Positions 35,870 to 48,208 of a DNA stretch of 64,000 nucleotides are shown one piece after another. Each line of letters begins with the position of its first letter. The first letter of the stretch is position 1. The DNA comes from Welwitschia mirabilis (Eukaryota > Gnetophyta > Gnetopsida > Welwitschiales): the NCBI GenBank assembly GCA_051453625.1, contig JBOZIK010000001.1, positions 74,382,204 to 74,446,203 of the forward strand. The letters are read 5' to 3'. The translations under genes were made by a program, and so were the position numbers. The notes below the pieces were generated by a model. That model saw nothing but the letters and a program-made list of their open reading frames with translations. It searched no databases and was not told where the DNA came from.

Positions 35870-36936
35870 AGGTAGCTTGAATTTTAAGAGTTGTTATTGC
35901 CAGGTGAGTATTTGGATCTTAGTCTGAATGTTTTCCTATAATAGCACTATATTTTTAGCTATAGTAGTATAGGCTTTCTTTTCATAAGTCTCAGTCATTT
36001 TTTGTTTCACAATAAAAGCTTTGTTTTCCAATTCATTGTCTAGGTAATGTGCAATGATAATGACCTATGTGCCTCATGTTTTTACTTTTTCATTTTCTCA
36101 AAATTTTAAGGGTTTTTTCTATCATTTCCTCTATCATCCAAATAATTTAGATGAATGATAATATAATGTCTATGTTTTTTATGTCTATTATTTTTGTATT
36201 TTTATTTTTTATGATTTTTATTTTTTTGGTTTATTATGTTCTTATCATCCAAAATATCATTCGATAGNNNNNNNNNNNNNNNNNNNNNNNNNNNNNNNNN
36301 NNNNNNNNNNNNNNNNNNNNNNNNNNNNNNNNNNNNNNNNNNNNNNNNNNNNNNNNNNNNNNNNNNNNNNNNNNNNNNNNNNNNNNNNNNNNNNNNNNNN
36401 NNNNNNNNNNNNNNNNNNNNNNNNNNNNNNNNNNNNNNNNNNNNNNNNNNNNNNNNNNNNNNNNNNNNNNNNNNNNNNNNNNNNNNNNNNNNNNNNNNNN
36501 NNNNNNNNNNNNNNNNNNNNNNNNNNNNNNNNNNNNNNNNNNNNNNNNNNNNNNNNNNNNNNNNNNNNNNNNNNNNNNNNNNNNNNNNNNNNNNNNNNNN
36601 NNNNNNNNNNNNNNNNNNNNNNNNNNNNNNNNNNNNNNNNNNNNNNNNNNNNNNNNNNNNNNNNNNNNNNNNNNNNNNNNNNNNNNNNNNNNNNNNNNNN
36701 NNNNNNNNNNNNNNNNNNNNNNNNNNNNNNNNNNNNNNNNNNNNNNNNNNNNNNNNNNNNNNNNNNNNNNNNNNNNNNNNNNNNNNNNNNNNNNNNNNNN
36801 NNNNNNNNNNNNNNNNNNNNNNNNNNNNNNNNNNNNNNNNNNNNNNNNNNNNNNNNNNNNNNNNNNNNNNCTTATCATCCAAAATATCATTCGATCGACT
36901 ATAGAAATGACACTCTAAGCATTAAACTAAGTATGT
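35870..36936 (+). other. G3 first leader, interrupted by an N run
   Basis: Untranslated leader; a CATCC/GGATGA-type inverted repeat lies near 36129-36160. The N run at 36268-36870 lies inside it. Confidence 0.5.
36268..36870. other. Assembly gap, 603 N, probably spurious
   Basis: The 25 bases 36241-36265 are repeated exactly at 36871-36895, so overlapping contig ends were probably left unmerged. Confidence 0.85.
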
Positions 36937-37694
36937 ATGCTAAAATCTAGTAAGAAAGAAAAAAATTAGAGAGATAACTATTCATAGAGGAAAATATTTG
37001 GGAAGGTTTAATTGACTTTGAAATTAACTCAGTTGTGCAGAGCAAAGGTATGAAAACTCTAAAAATTCTAGAAATTTCTAATTTTATTTTTTAGAGTCTA
37101 ATTTTATGAGACAACATTTTTAGAAAGATTTTTTTAATGATAGCTTTCAATTTTTAAGTATGTCTAGCTCATCATAAAAGAAAAAGTAAACTACTTCATT
37201 CAATCTGCCTCTTATTAGAGAAACCCCTATAACTACATCTATTAAACCTAATCTAATGTCATCCTTGTAGACTTGATTATTAATAAAAAATGTGAGATCT
37301 AAACTCATTTTGATTTTCCTCCTAGTGATGATGTAAAACTTAAAAACCTAAATGCTTATCCAATTTTTAGTGGTGAACTTCATGAAGATCATTTATAATA
37401 CATTGTCAACATCAAATATTTAGTGTTAACTTAATGAAATAATAAAAAATAATAAGTAATAGAACTTGTATGGTTAATTTTCCCATTACTTTAAAAGTTA
37501 AATCTAGACTTTAGCCAAAAATGATTTTTCATAAAAGTATAAAATCATAAAGTCAACTTCCAAAATCTTTCATTAAGAGATTCATGAGTGAAACTACCAT
37601 TAAAAAATGTAAGAAAGAAATAACCAACTTCTAACAATAGCCTAATAAAGATTATGACTCCATCTATGAGGAATTTTTCATTACTTTACATTTA
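36937..37694 (+). pseudogene. G3 first gag copy, 5' part only
   Basis: An ATG near 36937 followed by the KEK motif aligns with the gag start at 38809. FEINS near 37020, SFIKRFMSETTIKK near 37565-37610 and NKDYDSIYEEFFITLHL near 37640-37694 follow, collinear with the second gag at 39440-39570. It stops at a 100-N gap and the rest is absent. Stops and shifts are present. This is a truncated duplicate of the gag at 38809-40560. Confidence 0.7.
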
Positions 37695-37794
37695 NNNNNN
37701 NNNNNNNNNNNNNNNNNNNNNNNNNNNNNNNNNNNNNNNNNNNNNNNNNNNNNNNNNNNNNNNNNNNNNNNNNNNNNNNNNNNNNNNNNNNNNN
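37695..37794. other. Assembly gap, exactly 100 N (placeholder)
   Basis: A run of exactly 100 N is usually a gap of unknown size. It lies at the junction between the truncated gag and the LTR tails, so the internal structure of G3 depends on it. Confidence 0.9.
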
Positions 37795-38351
37795 TTATAT
37801 GATTTACAGGTTTACCTAAGGACTTTAAGATTGCATAAATTCACACCGCAACAAGTTTATGCATATATTTGTGATTGATAGGATTTGACTAAGAATATAA
37901 CATTGCATAAATATGCATTAGAACATATTAGTTTAAAATTAATTCAAAGAACTATTTTCTATTTTTCTATAATTATTATATACTTATCCCTTATAGTTTA
38001 TCTTGATTCTGATTCTGTGATAGCTTCTTAAGTGATATAGATTATGAGGGAACTTTGTTAAGGTTAAGCATTATTAATTTAGATGCATTATCTTTTCTTT
38101 CATAGATTAACTTTGCATAAGCATGTTTGCATTATTATTTTCTACATTTCATTCCATTTCTGTTGTTAAACACATAATTATTTCATCTTGAAATCAATTC
38201 TCTTTCTTCTAGCCTATTCCTTCGATAGATTATGACATTAAATTTCACTTCTGTCTACATTAGTATGTTATGTTATGCAAAATCTATATTTATTTGTGAA
38301 TGATAGGATCTTTTTAGGAACATAATATTTATAGAAATACACACTATAACA
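37795..38351 (+). repeat. Three LTR 3' ends in series inside G3
   Basis: Segment one (37795-37853) ends CACCGCAACA and resembles the G1 5' LTR end. Segment two (37854-37925) ends ATGCATTAGAACA and resembles the G1 3' LTR end. Segment three (about 37968-38351) is the last 380 bases of an LTR, with the shared 'gatatagattatgaggga' block, ends ACACACTATAACA and is followed by a primer site. Confidence 0.7.
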
Positions 38352-38354
38352 TCT

Positions 38355-38372
38355 TAGCATCATTACTAGAAA
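38355..38372 (+). other. G3 second primer-binding site for tRNA-Asp
   Basis: TAGCATCATTACTAGAAA matches the tRNA-Asp complement at 9 of 18 positions; all nine mismatches are G-to-A or C-to-T. The spacing after the LTR end is the same as in G2. Confidence 0.7.
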
Positions 38373-38808
38373 AAGCTACTTAGAGTTTAAGGATTATCAT
38401 TACTTAAGTAAGTGTTTATATATTAGTTGAGAGATTTTCCTAACTGTACTTGTAACTATAATAGTATAGGTCTTTTTTTTCACAGTTTTATTTTTGCTTT
38501 CTAATATAAATGCTTTATTGCATACTCCACCATTTAGATGATGTATGATGATGAAAACCTATGTGTCTTAAGTTTTTTTTAATTTTTCACTTTCTTAAAA
38601 ATTAGGATTTCTTATTATCTCCTTTGTTATTCAAATGACTCTAGAGGATGATAGTCTATTTTTTATTTTTTTTGTGTTTGTTATTTCATGCTTTTGTTTT
38701 CTACATCTTTTGTTTTTGTTTTTTCTATGTTTTCTATCTTTTACACATATCATCTAGATGACCATAGGGATAAAATGCACTAGACATAAAAATTGAGGAT
38801 GTTGGGAC
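38373..38808 (+). other. G3 second leader
   Basis: Untranslated leader with decayed CATC/GATG inverted repeats near 38534-38560, 38625-38660 and 38748-38775. No coding sequence. Confidence 0.5.
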
Positions 38809-40560
38809 ATGATAAAATCTAGTAAGAAAGAAAAATATCAAATAGAGGTAGTATTCACAGAAGAAGACATCTAAGAATATTTGGTTGACCTCGAATTTAA
38901 TTTAGTTATGCACATTAAAGATATGAAAATTTTAAAAATTTCTACATTTATTACTTTATAATCTAATTTTGTAAAAGAAAATTTTTTTGAAGATTATTTA
39001 GAGGAGATCTTAGAAGAAAATCAATTTTTAAATATGTGTAGTTTGTTACAAAAGCAAAAGTATGTTATGTTACATAATCCATCCATTATTATTGGAACCC
39101 TTATGGTTACACTCATAAATCCTAATACCAATGTCATCCTTAGAGAGCTTATACTAATAAGAAATGTGAAATCTAAACCTCTTTTGATTTACCTCCTAGT
39201 GATGATGTTGAACTTAGGAATTTAAATGCTTATCCTATTTTTAATGGTGAACATAATGAAGATCCTTTATAACATATTACCAACATCGAACAATTAGTAC
39301 TTACTTCTAAAAAATGATAAGAAATGAATAAGTGATATAACTTACATGGTAATTTTTCCCATCATTTTACAAAAAAAGAAGCTAAACTTTGATGAAAAAT
39401 AGTCCTACATAAGAGTCTCAAAACATCAAGTCAAGTTTAAGAATCTTTTATTAAGAGATTCATGAGCAAAAAAACTATAAGACATAAGAAATAACTAACT
39501 AATTTCCAATAATAGCCTAATAAAAATTATGCTTCCATCTTTGAAAGATTTTTCATTACTTTACATTTGAACTCATAGATGCTTTTTCTCAAGAAGAATT
39601 AGTAGACTACTTTTATAGTGAACTCAACATTTAAACAAAGTAACTAGTTGACTTTTTATATGAAGAAAATTTATTAAACCTTACTTTAGAAAATGCTTTA
39701 AAAGTGTAGGAAAAGTTGGTAGAAGTGAGTTCAACTTGGTCTAAATCCTCATCTTAAAAAACTAAACTGAAAGATCTTAAGAAGTTTAAAGATGAAAAAG
39801 AAGAATTAAGAACTAAAAATTAACCAATAAATCTCACTTAAGATTTGACCTCAACTTTAGAAAAATACACTCAGATAATTTTAGATTTAAAGATGAAAAC
39901 CAAAAAGAGTATATTTGTAGTTCCAACTTATAATTTGTGTGAAGATAATTATTATGTTATAAAGATATGTTGTTTACTTTCAGCATACAAAGAAAGAATC
40001 TACAAAAAGGTGCATGCTTTCAATCAAAGATCTTAAACCAAAACCAAAATCCAAGTTAAATTCAAGATTATAATAATTTTCAATTTAGGATGAATGGATA
40101 ACCCAAATTCAAAAATTTTCAAAATAGATTTGAAAATATAAACTTTTTATTAAATAACTCAAATGATCAAGCAAGGTTACTTGCTTAAAAATTCCATTTA
40201 TGAATAGAGAAAAAGATAAGAAAAAATAAATTCCAACATAGAAAATCTTGTGACTATTTTACAAAAAAACCATACTTGCTAATAAAAGACAACAAGGATC
40301 ACTTACCACTCAATGTTTATCAAATCTAAAAAAGGTTAATAGAGATTATAAGGTAATAATAAAAAGTGAAAATAAAACAACACCTCTCATCCATGAGGTT
40401 TTCACATCTCAAATTAATAAAAATGATAAGAAGAGGATATAGAAATTTTAGAAAATCACTGTTTCCCTTTTTTTTAACCAACAAAAATAAAATTCTTCTT
40501 ATATAAGGCCTATTACCCATTGCCTTAATAGATTAAACACAAATCCTACCTTTGGTGATT
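38809..40560 (+). pseudogene. G3 gag, decayed but best preserved copy
   Basis: The ATG at 38809 starts MIKSSKKEKYQIEVVF and the frame stays largely open to about 39225, with an acidic stretch FFEDYLEEILEENQF. Further on are YPIFNGEHNEDPL near 39232-39270, SFIKRFMS near 39442, ERFFITLHLNS near 39543-39575 and a zinc knuckle near 39918-39975. The knuckle reads PTYNLCEDNYYVIKICC; one Cys has become Tyr and His has become Tyr. AYKERIYKKVHAFNQ follows. Gag would build the particle. Several stops separate these blocks. Confidence 0.8.
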
Positions 40561-40699
40561 ATTTAAAAGCCTTAAAATAAAATGTGAGTATCAATTTATC
40601 ATTTTGGGAACTTTTACAAGAGAATGCTAAGTATTCTAAGTTTTGGAAATCCCTACATTAAAGGAAACAAAACTATATGATCCCTAGTAAAGTTTTACT

Positions 40700-41215
40700 A
40701 GCTTAATCCATTAACAACTTAGTTTTACAAAAATATCCAAAGTTATAAATGTCCAATGACAGAGATTTTTAGTATCACTTTAGAGGAAAATAGAAGGATT
40801 AAGAGAGCCTTGATTAATATTAAAGCTAGTGTTAATATTATGCCCTTGAATATTTTTCTAAGACTTCAATTGGAAGATAGAATAGAGCCTACAAGGATTA
40901 TTTTAGAATTGATTGATACTTTTTTTTAACAAACCATTAGGTGTGATTAAGGATTTGGTCATTTAGATTAAAGAATATTTCTACCCCATTGATGTTGTTA
41001 TGATAGAAGTCAAACATAATGGTAATTACCCTTTACTTTTAAGTAGAGTTTTTTGTAGAATAGGTTTGTGTACTATATATATAATAATAGGTTTAATAGA
41101 GTTTCATTTAGAGAATAATAAGTTTTTAATAAGAGTATTTAATGTAGCTAAAAATGACTTAGGAAATGATTTTAGTGTAGAAGAAGAAATGAAACCAACT
41201 GTACTTTTATAACAC
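40700..41215 (+). pseudogene. G3 aspartic protease, active site lost
   Basis: An almost open region. The active site reads LINIKASVNIMPL at 40810-40848: Ala-Ser are kept but the catalytic Asp is Asn and Gly is Lys, all by G-to-A changes. Downstream, LQLEDRIEPTRIIL, then a frameshift near 40920 in a run of T, then PLGVIKDL and IDVVMIEVKHNGNYPLLL up to about 41040. The frame continues to 41212 into the protease-RT linker. With both catalytic positions altered the enzyme is dead. Confidence 0.75.
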
Positions 41216-41739
41216 TGTCTACTGAAAGAGAGATGGTCAATGATTCATGAACCAACTTTGTTTGATAATTAATTGGAAGTATATAACTTAATTTTAACCA
41301 TTTATAAATTTATCATTTTGATCTAAAGAGTAGAGAGACTAGCTCTGTCAATTGTGCAAACATTTAAGATCTAAGCAGAAATGATATTTCATACTTTAAG
41401 GGTAGTCACTTACTACTGACATCTGAAATATAGTCTATGATGATAGTGAACCTTTCCTAAAAATTTAATAAAAAATAAAAATCTTAATTTAAATCTGAAT
41501 CTAAAACCTTTATCTAGTGAACTAAAGTACATTTTTCTAAATAATAATCTGAATAAACCTTTAATAATTAAAAAAATTTCCCGAATCAAGTCTAATCTCT
41601 CTTCTACAATCTAAGGTAAATGCATTTACTATTTAGTCCCATAATGATTTAATAGCCATTCCTACCCTAATTATTCAACATAAAATCTACCTTGAAGATA
41701 ACATAAGACCTGTTAGGTAACCCCCACATTGACTTAATC

Positions 41740-42410
41740 TAGTCCTTCAGTAAGTTGTTAAAGATGAAATCATAAAATTAATGGATGCTAAAATCATTTA
41801 TGTCATAAATGATAGTGAGTGAATTAGATCTTTAATGGTAGTACCTAAGAAATATGGAAAATAGAGAATGTTTATAGATTTTAGAAAACTAAATGAAGTA
41901 ACCAAAAAATATCACTATGCTTTATCTTTTCTTGATCAGATACTTGATATGATTCAAAGACTTGCATTTTATTAGTTTTTTGATAGATATAGTGATTACA
42001 ATCAAGTTTATATTACTAGTAAGAACCAAGAAAAAACTACTTTCACTTCACTTCTTGATGCTTTTTATTTTTGATGGATGCCTTTTAAATTTTGTAATGC
42101 TTCTGGTAATTTTCATCATGCTATGATGAGGATTTAATTAAAACTTTTATGGATGACTTCTTATATATGCTAAATTATTTGAATAAATATTAAAATGATT
42201 AGAGAAAGTCCTTAATCATTTCATTTCTAATGACCTACATTTGAGTTAAAAAAAAAGTTTATTTTTAGTTTAAAGTGGAATTGTTTTAGGTTATCATACT
42301 TTTAAAAAGAGGATCAGGATGAACCATGAAAAAGTTGGTATTATTCAAAACCTAAACTTCCTACAAATATAAAACATACTAGATCATTTCTTAGTCATTG
42401 TGGTTTTATC
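41740..42410 (+). pseudogene. G3 reverse transcriptase, decayed, MDD box intact
   Basis: Conserved blocks: IRSLMVVPKK near 41828, MFIDFRKLNEVTKK near 41870-41910, SFLDQILDMI near 41928-41955, YNQVYITS and EKTTFTS near 41996-42050, a decayed WMPFKFCNAS near 42075-42105, and LIKTFMDDFLY near 42138-42170, where both catalytic Asp of the MDD box are present. FLV.SGIVLGYHTFK near 42260-42305 leads into the connection region. Stops at Trp and Gln positions and shifts prevent translation. Confidence 0.85.
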
Positions 42411-42439
42411 ATTAGTCTATTCATGATTATGTAAATATT

Positions 42440-42874
42440 TATAAACCACTCCACTCATTACCAGAGAAAGAAGCTAAATTTGAATGGAATGAATCTTGCC
42501 AGCTTGATTTTGATAGGCTTAAACATAAACTTTCTTATACACTTATTGTAATAGGACCTAATTAAGAAAAATATTTTCAATTAATGTGTGATGCAAGTAA
42601 TTTTGTTGTGTATGAGGTACTTTATTATAAATATGGAAATGCTTTTAGAATTATATCTTACCATAGCAAATATTTCTATAGAACTCAAATGAATTACACT
42701 ACTATAGAGAAGGAAATGCTAGTTATTATATTTTTCCTTGATACACTTAGATACTATCTTTTAGGCTTTCATATAAATGTTTATACTAGCCATGCTACTA
42801 TTATGTTGTTAATCATTTATCTCATCTTTCTTCTCCTCCTAATGATTTTGTTATTGATTATTCTTTTTGGATGA
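42440..42874 (+). pseudogene. G3 RNase H, partly open
   Basis: QLMCDASNF near 42577-42603 keeps the first catalytic Asp and TIEKEM near 42703-42720 keeps the Glu. The YTDHA box reads VYTSHAT near 42780-42798, so an Asp is lost. The frame is open from 42584 to 42871. It is preceded by AKFEWNESCQLDFDRLK near 42470-42520, the usual RT-RNase H connection. This is the longest unbroken pol segment of the window, yet still catalytically incomplete. Confidence 0.8.
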
Positions 42875-42919
42875 GCCACATTTTGCAATATCTTCTATTT
42901 ATCTTTCTCATTGGTATTC

Positions 42920-44150
42920 AGATCTTGTTAATTACCTTATTATCATAAAAACACCACAACATTAGACTTAAAATTAGCATAAATCTTTTCTTTATATAAT
43001 AGGTGATTATGAGTGAATAGAGCCACATTTGTACCATAGTTGTAAGGATTAAATTATGTGAAAATGTATGCTTGATTGGGAAAAATCTAAAATTCTTCAT
43101 CTTTGTTATGGTACCATTTGTGAAAGACATTTTAGTAGATAAATATGAGCTATGAAAATTCTTCATTTCATTTTTTATTAACCTACGTTTTTTCAAGATT
43201 CATTTGATTTTGCTAAAATGTGTAAACCTTATTAGTACTATGATAGTCTTATTCATGCTTAGGAGATGCTCCTTCTACATATTATTAAATATGAACCTCT
43301 TAATTGTTAGGGTACTAATTTTATAGGCCTTGTTTACCCACCTTTTCATGATAAACATTACATTTTAGTGGCTACAGATTATGTGACTAAATGGATTAAT
43401 GCTATTTCCAATTCTTTCAATAATATCCAAACTATTTGTCATTTTCTTAGAACTCATATTTTTTAGAGATTTGATTTTGTAGGATTCTTATTATTGATCA
43501 AGAAGCTCATTTTAGTAATTATCCTTTTAAAAAACTTATTTTATTCACTAGAATAGAACATAGAATATCTTTACTTATTATACTCAGAGTAGTTGATAGG
43601 CTAAAAATGCAAATAGAAAAATTAAGAAAATGTTGTAAAAGCTTGTCTCTATTAATAAGAAATCTTAGGTTTTTGAGCTTAATGGTGTTCTTTGATCTTA
43701 TTATACTAATTTATGTACTTTTATTGGTTCTTCACCTTATGAACTTACGTATAGAAAAGTTTGTGTTTTACCTATTAATGCATGCTATAATTCTTATCAT
43801 GCTTCTCATTAACTTAATTAGATAGACCTTCATGAAAATGTTAAACATAGATTATTCCAATTAGACTACCTTAATGAGAGATGAACTTGTGTTATACATC
43901 ATCAATTAACCTATGAATCCTAAGCTAAGTTTAAACTTAATAAAAAGATACTTCATAAAAAGTTTGAACTAGGTCAAATTATTCTTTTATATAATACTAA
44001 AGTACATCTTTTAAATAATAAGTTGAGATATAAATGATTAGATACTTATCTTATAGAAAGAATGCATTATAATATCTCTATTGAGATTTCAGACTTCAAG
44101 AGTAAGGAGATTCAGAAAGTTAATGAACAATGCTTAAACTATATAAACAA
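42920..44150 (+). pseudogene. G3 integrase, decayed
   Basis: Readable parts: IGDYE near 42999 and ICERHFSR near 43118 (zinc-finger region), NFIGLVYPPF near 43317 (first catalytic Asp changed to Asn), LVATDYVTKWINAISNSFN near 43365-43420 and AKNANRK near 43600-43618 (catalytic Glu of GQAE changed to Lys, and two stops just before it). The C-terminal LYNTKVHLL lies near 43989-44016, followed by a decayed YLIER segment. It ends near 44150, where the sequence becomes non-coding as in G1 and G2. Confidence 0.8.
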
Positions 44151-46430
44151 TATTTTGATGCAATCATGAACATGGTAGAAGCACTTATTTTGGAATTTCT
44201 CCTCAATGCATCCTATTATTATCTAAGTACTTTCTTAGCTTATTCCTTTGGTATATGTTATTATGTCACTTGATCATCTTTTAAGCTTGACTTATGTGTT
44301 GCTTTATGAAGTTTTCTATGACTAGTATTCATACTTGGGCATTTTGCAGTGGTAAGATTAGATTCACCTAATATTAAGGCATTCTCATACTTATGAACTT
44401 CACTTTGAAGGAAGACTCCTTCGTTCTTATATTTTTCTTTTTAATGGTATAAGATCTTTGTTTTTTTTAAAGTATTCGTTTTTATGTTTCATCTCACTTA
44501 TTTACCTTCGTATTTTTGAGAGTGTTATCATATAGAAACTTTTATCTAAAAAAATAAGAAGAATAAGAAGAAATAATGACCATGATCTATAGTATTTTAT
44601 GCTTAGAGAAAATAGATGATTACCATAATGTTTTACTACGTTGGGGTACATTTTTCTAAGAGGAACCTTTGGTAGTGTTATTAGCTATGGAAACTTTACT
44701 AGGGGTTTAGTTAGCCATGCTTCATGGGTCCTTACTTCTTTGACTATAATTGCATTCCTCTCATTATGAAAATCGTATAATAAACTTTGAGCCTATGGGT
44801 TCAATGGTATTCCTAGTATTATCAAAGGCATTACTTATTTTCTAAACTTTTAGTATTTCCACATGGTTATTTCAATTTTAAGGATTTAAGTGTATTTATG
44901 AGATGTGAGTAGGTGAGTTCATTTTTTAGTATATTTTGATCTTGTCATTCATTATTCTAAGTACTTTAGTTTTGGTGTCATCATACTCACTGCCTTTTCA
45001 AGTAGAAATTTATGGAATTTATACATTTTTTTCATGCATTTTTACTCAGGTGGCCTTGTGATGTCTTCTTTAGGAGTTTCCTATGTTAGAATTAAGAATA
45101 GGTAAGAAATATTCTCCTTATTTCTTGTTTCCATTTTCATTTTTATTTTCTTTAATTTTTTAAAGTTATCATTTCAAAAAAATTTCTACATTTTCTTTTC
45201 TTTACATAGGACTTTATCATTTAGTAGTTTCCTTGACATTCATTTATGCATATCATTTTTAGTTAGCATTTCAATTTATCAGCACATTTTTTATGTTTCA
45301 TAGCCTTTATGAGATTCCTTATACCCTTTAGATTTCTATGCTTTATCTCATTTCATTTTTAATTTGAACACATTCACTTAATTTTTATTGATAACTTTTA
45401 ACTTACTTAATTTATTTTTTTAAGCCATAATTTTCCTTTGTCTTAAATTTCTATACTTTATCTTGATTTTTCACAATTTTCATTCTCATTTTGAATTTTT
45501 TGGAGCTTTATTATATAATTCAATACTTTGATGATTATATTAGAGCCTATATTTATTATCTAACATCTTTATTTTTGATAAGATTTTCATCATCCTGTCA
45601 TCCACATAGTTATTTGAATGGTATTAGAAGGATGACAGTCTAATTTTTTTCTGTGAGTCATCCTGGGCTATCATTTAGAAGACATGGCTAGATGACAGTA
45701 TGATAAAACCACAACATAGATTCATTTTTCTTATTTTTCTTTTTTTATTATTTTTCCCATGCTTTTGAGATACAATTATCCATTTGAATTTTGCTAACAT
45801 TTTTGATCTTGTTCTACTTAATTTCATGTTTAGATTTTATATTTTTTATTAAATTTATCAAAATGAGGTATGTTTTTCTTTCCCTCCTGTTTTTCAAATT
45901 TTTCTTCTATTTTTTATTATTTTGATGCATAGTTTTTATGTATGCTTATGAGTTTTTTATTTTCTTTAATTTGAAACTTATAGATTCCATTTTCACTACT
46001 TATTTTAAAAGTTATGATTAGTTATGTATTTTATGAGAAAAATTTAAATTTTCATCTTTTACACTTAATTTCATTAAAAGTATAAGTTAAAACATAGTGT
46101 TTCTTTAGGCAAAATTGATCACTTCAATGTGTTTTGTAATTCTACTAGATTAGATTTTTCATTTGAGCATTTTAAACTTTTACCATATATAGGGTCCATT
46201 TAAAAAATGTATTTCTTACTTTTCACATGTTTTACATTTTTCTTATCATAACTATGTAATATAGAACATATTAACACTCTTAGAAGAGATAGGACATATT
46301 TTCATCATTCGTATTCTTAATCAAATTTGAAGGATTGTTATTGCACATTCATGTGATGTGTTTGATGTGTCTATCTGATCTCACATGATATTTTTCTTAT
46401 ATTCTTAATTGAGTAAACATCATACACATA
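44151..46430 (+). other. G3 3' non-coding region
   Basis: It is collinear with G1 and G2 up to about 45110, with the shared CATTTTGCAGTGGTAAGATT near 44339 and GCTATGGAAACTTTACTAGG near 44683. A double CATCC/GGATGA inverted-repeat region lies at 45588-45700. A purine-rich AGAAGAGATAGGA is at 46281. No coding motif was found. Confidence 0.5.
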
Positions 46431-46439
46431 GATCTAGAT

Positions 46440-47480
46440 AGGTTGAGGCTAAGACCATGGCTATAGAATGTGAGGCAGGTCCTTTAGTATTACTACAAGT
46501 CAAGCGTGTGGAGCTAGTACATCCTCCGCTTTAGGATGGATGTTCTTTGATCATTTAAATAACTAGCATCCATGTTGAGCATTACTTTGAAAATTTCATG
46601 AGCTATATAGAGCATAAGATTGATCAAAGGCTTAAGGATCTCTATGATATATAGCTTAGATGGATTATAGATGTACATGAATTATGTTGTGTATTAGACA
46701 TAAGAGAGTTCCATGAAATCATGCATATAGAGCATCAACCATATTCTCATGATCAAGTAATTAATATGATTATAGCTTAAATTCACAACCACAGAATTGT
46801 TATACTTTCATTTCATATCATAGTAGTTATAGACCTTAATGGACTTGGGATTCTTTAAATTTATTTAGTTGAAGGAACTGTGAAGTGTTATACATATGAT
46901 ACTATATTAGATATACTGGCAGATCTAATGATGGATACATAAGGATTTCTTATTACATAGTTGATTCTTCATATAGAGTACTTCACAGAGGGCTGATTCA
47001 TTACATCATTCCATCATTTCATGATAGTTACACTAAGGTCATGCATCCCTAGATATTAGTAGCTTTCAAGTAGGAAGAGTAGATGGATTTACCTAGCTTT
47101 ATTTGGAGGAGACTTAGGTTCATTACTAAGGCACAATAGTTGTAGACTCTAGGTTATCCATGGCTTTTATGTTGCTTTATTTAAATGATTTAGGATACCA
47201 GAGCTAATGTTCAAGTAGTGCATATTTATAAGACATGAACATATAGGTACCAGAAGAGATAGAGCAACCTCAAGTATAGAGACTTATGGTTAGGATTATA
47301 CTTGAGCAGATATCAACATTCTCGATAGAAACAACCAAGACAATTAGATATTTCATGAATTATAGTATTTAGACTCTAAACCAAAGGATTCAGACTCTAG
47401 ATTAGAGGATGAAAACATTCAAGTAGAGAATATTGATGGTTAATAAGAGAGTATAACACTCTAAAGATTAGATTATTGAT
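46440..47480 (+). pseudogene. Accessory ORF of G3, in the env-like position
   Basis: Between integrase and the 3' LTR, where Athila-type elements carry an extra ORF, a decayed coding region is visible. From about 46560 to 47030 one frame holds HVEHYFENFMSYIEHKIDQR, LKDLYDI, WIIDVHELCCVLDIREFHE (46675-46720), HNHRIVILSFHIIVV and YTYDTILDILADLMMD, with stops mainly at Gln or Arg sites; a shift near 47040 continues with LPSFIWRRLRFITKAQ near 47090-47135. The layout recalls plant 'putative plant transposon protein' ORFs. It is absent from G1 and G2. Domain assignment is tentative; a database profile search would decide. Confidence 0.5.
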
Positions 47481-48197
47481 ATGCATTAGCACATTATCAT
47501 CATTCAACAGAGTGTTATAGTAGAAATTCTATAGGCTATTTGTATCTAGGGTGATGATATGATTCATTTCATTTCCACATGCTTTGACCTTTATTTCCCT
47601 ACTAATCATAAGAATCCTCCCTCTTCTTCCCTACACTTGAGCTAGATTCCTTGACTGATTTTATCATGTGATGATAAGGGAAGTGATTTTATCATATCTT
47701 GTATCTCCCCTTCTTTGTATTTTTGTATTAAAACTCATTAATATGTGTATAGACATCATTTTTTAAGTTCAACATGATGTATTCATTTTGATTTTCATAA
47801 TTATCTTTATTTTCACATGTTATAACAAGGACTGATTTTATTTGAGTAATATTTTTAGTTATTACTATATATTTTGATGAGGAAATTTTAATTATGAAAT
47901 GCATTAACTAGTTATTTATATAAAAAAATTTTATCACAGGTTCCTGTTTTCTAAGATCATTTTTTAAGCCTGTCATCCTTCTTATCATTTAGACGATGAC
48001 ATAGATGATGGTTTGGATAGTTCTTAAATTAGAAAAAATGGTTATTTTTTGATTTTTCATGATTTAGTTTATATCTTTGAGATTTTAAAAATTGTTCTAA
48101 GACGATTTATTCAATACCTTAGCTATTTTTATTATTAGACAAGTTGATTCGTAGTCATAGTTTACTACCTAATTTTATTAGAGACTAATAAGTCTAC
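47481..48197 (+). other. G3 pre-LTR region
   Basis: Non-coding. The last 150 bases are collinear with G2 27320-27460. A CATCCTTCTTATC...GATGACATAGATGATGG inverted-repeat motif lies near 47973-48016. Confidence 0.45.
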
Positions 48198-48208
48198 GTG
48201 AAGGGTTA
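48198..48208 (+). other. G3 polypurine tract
   Basis: GTGAAGGGTTA directly precedes the LTR start TGTTGCACTAC, aligned with the G2 tract at 27461. Confidence 0.6.

Noticed and set aside
42918-43196. 92-codon minus-strand frame
   Set aside because: It is antisense to the G3 integrase zinc-finger region and a shadow of a real, decayed plus-strand gene. The same applies to 2437-2622 and 24257-24439.
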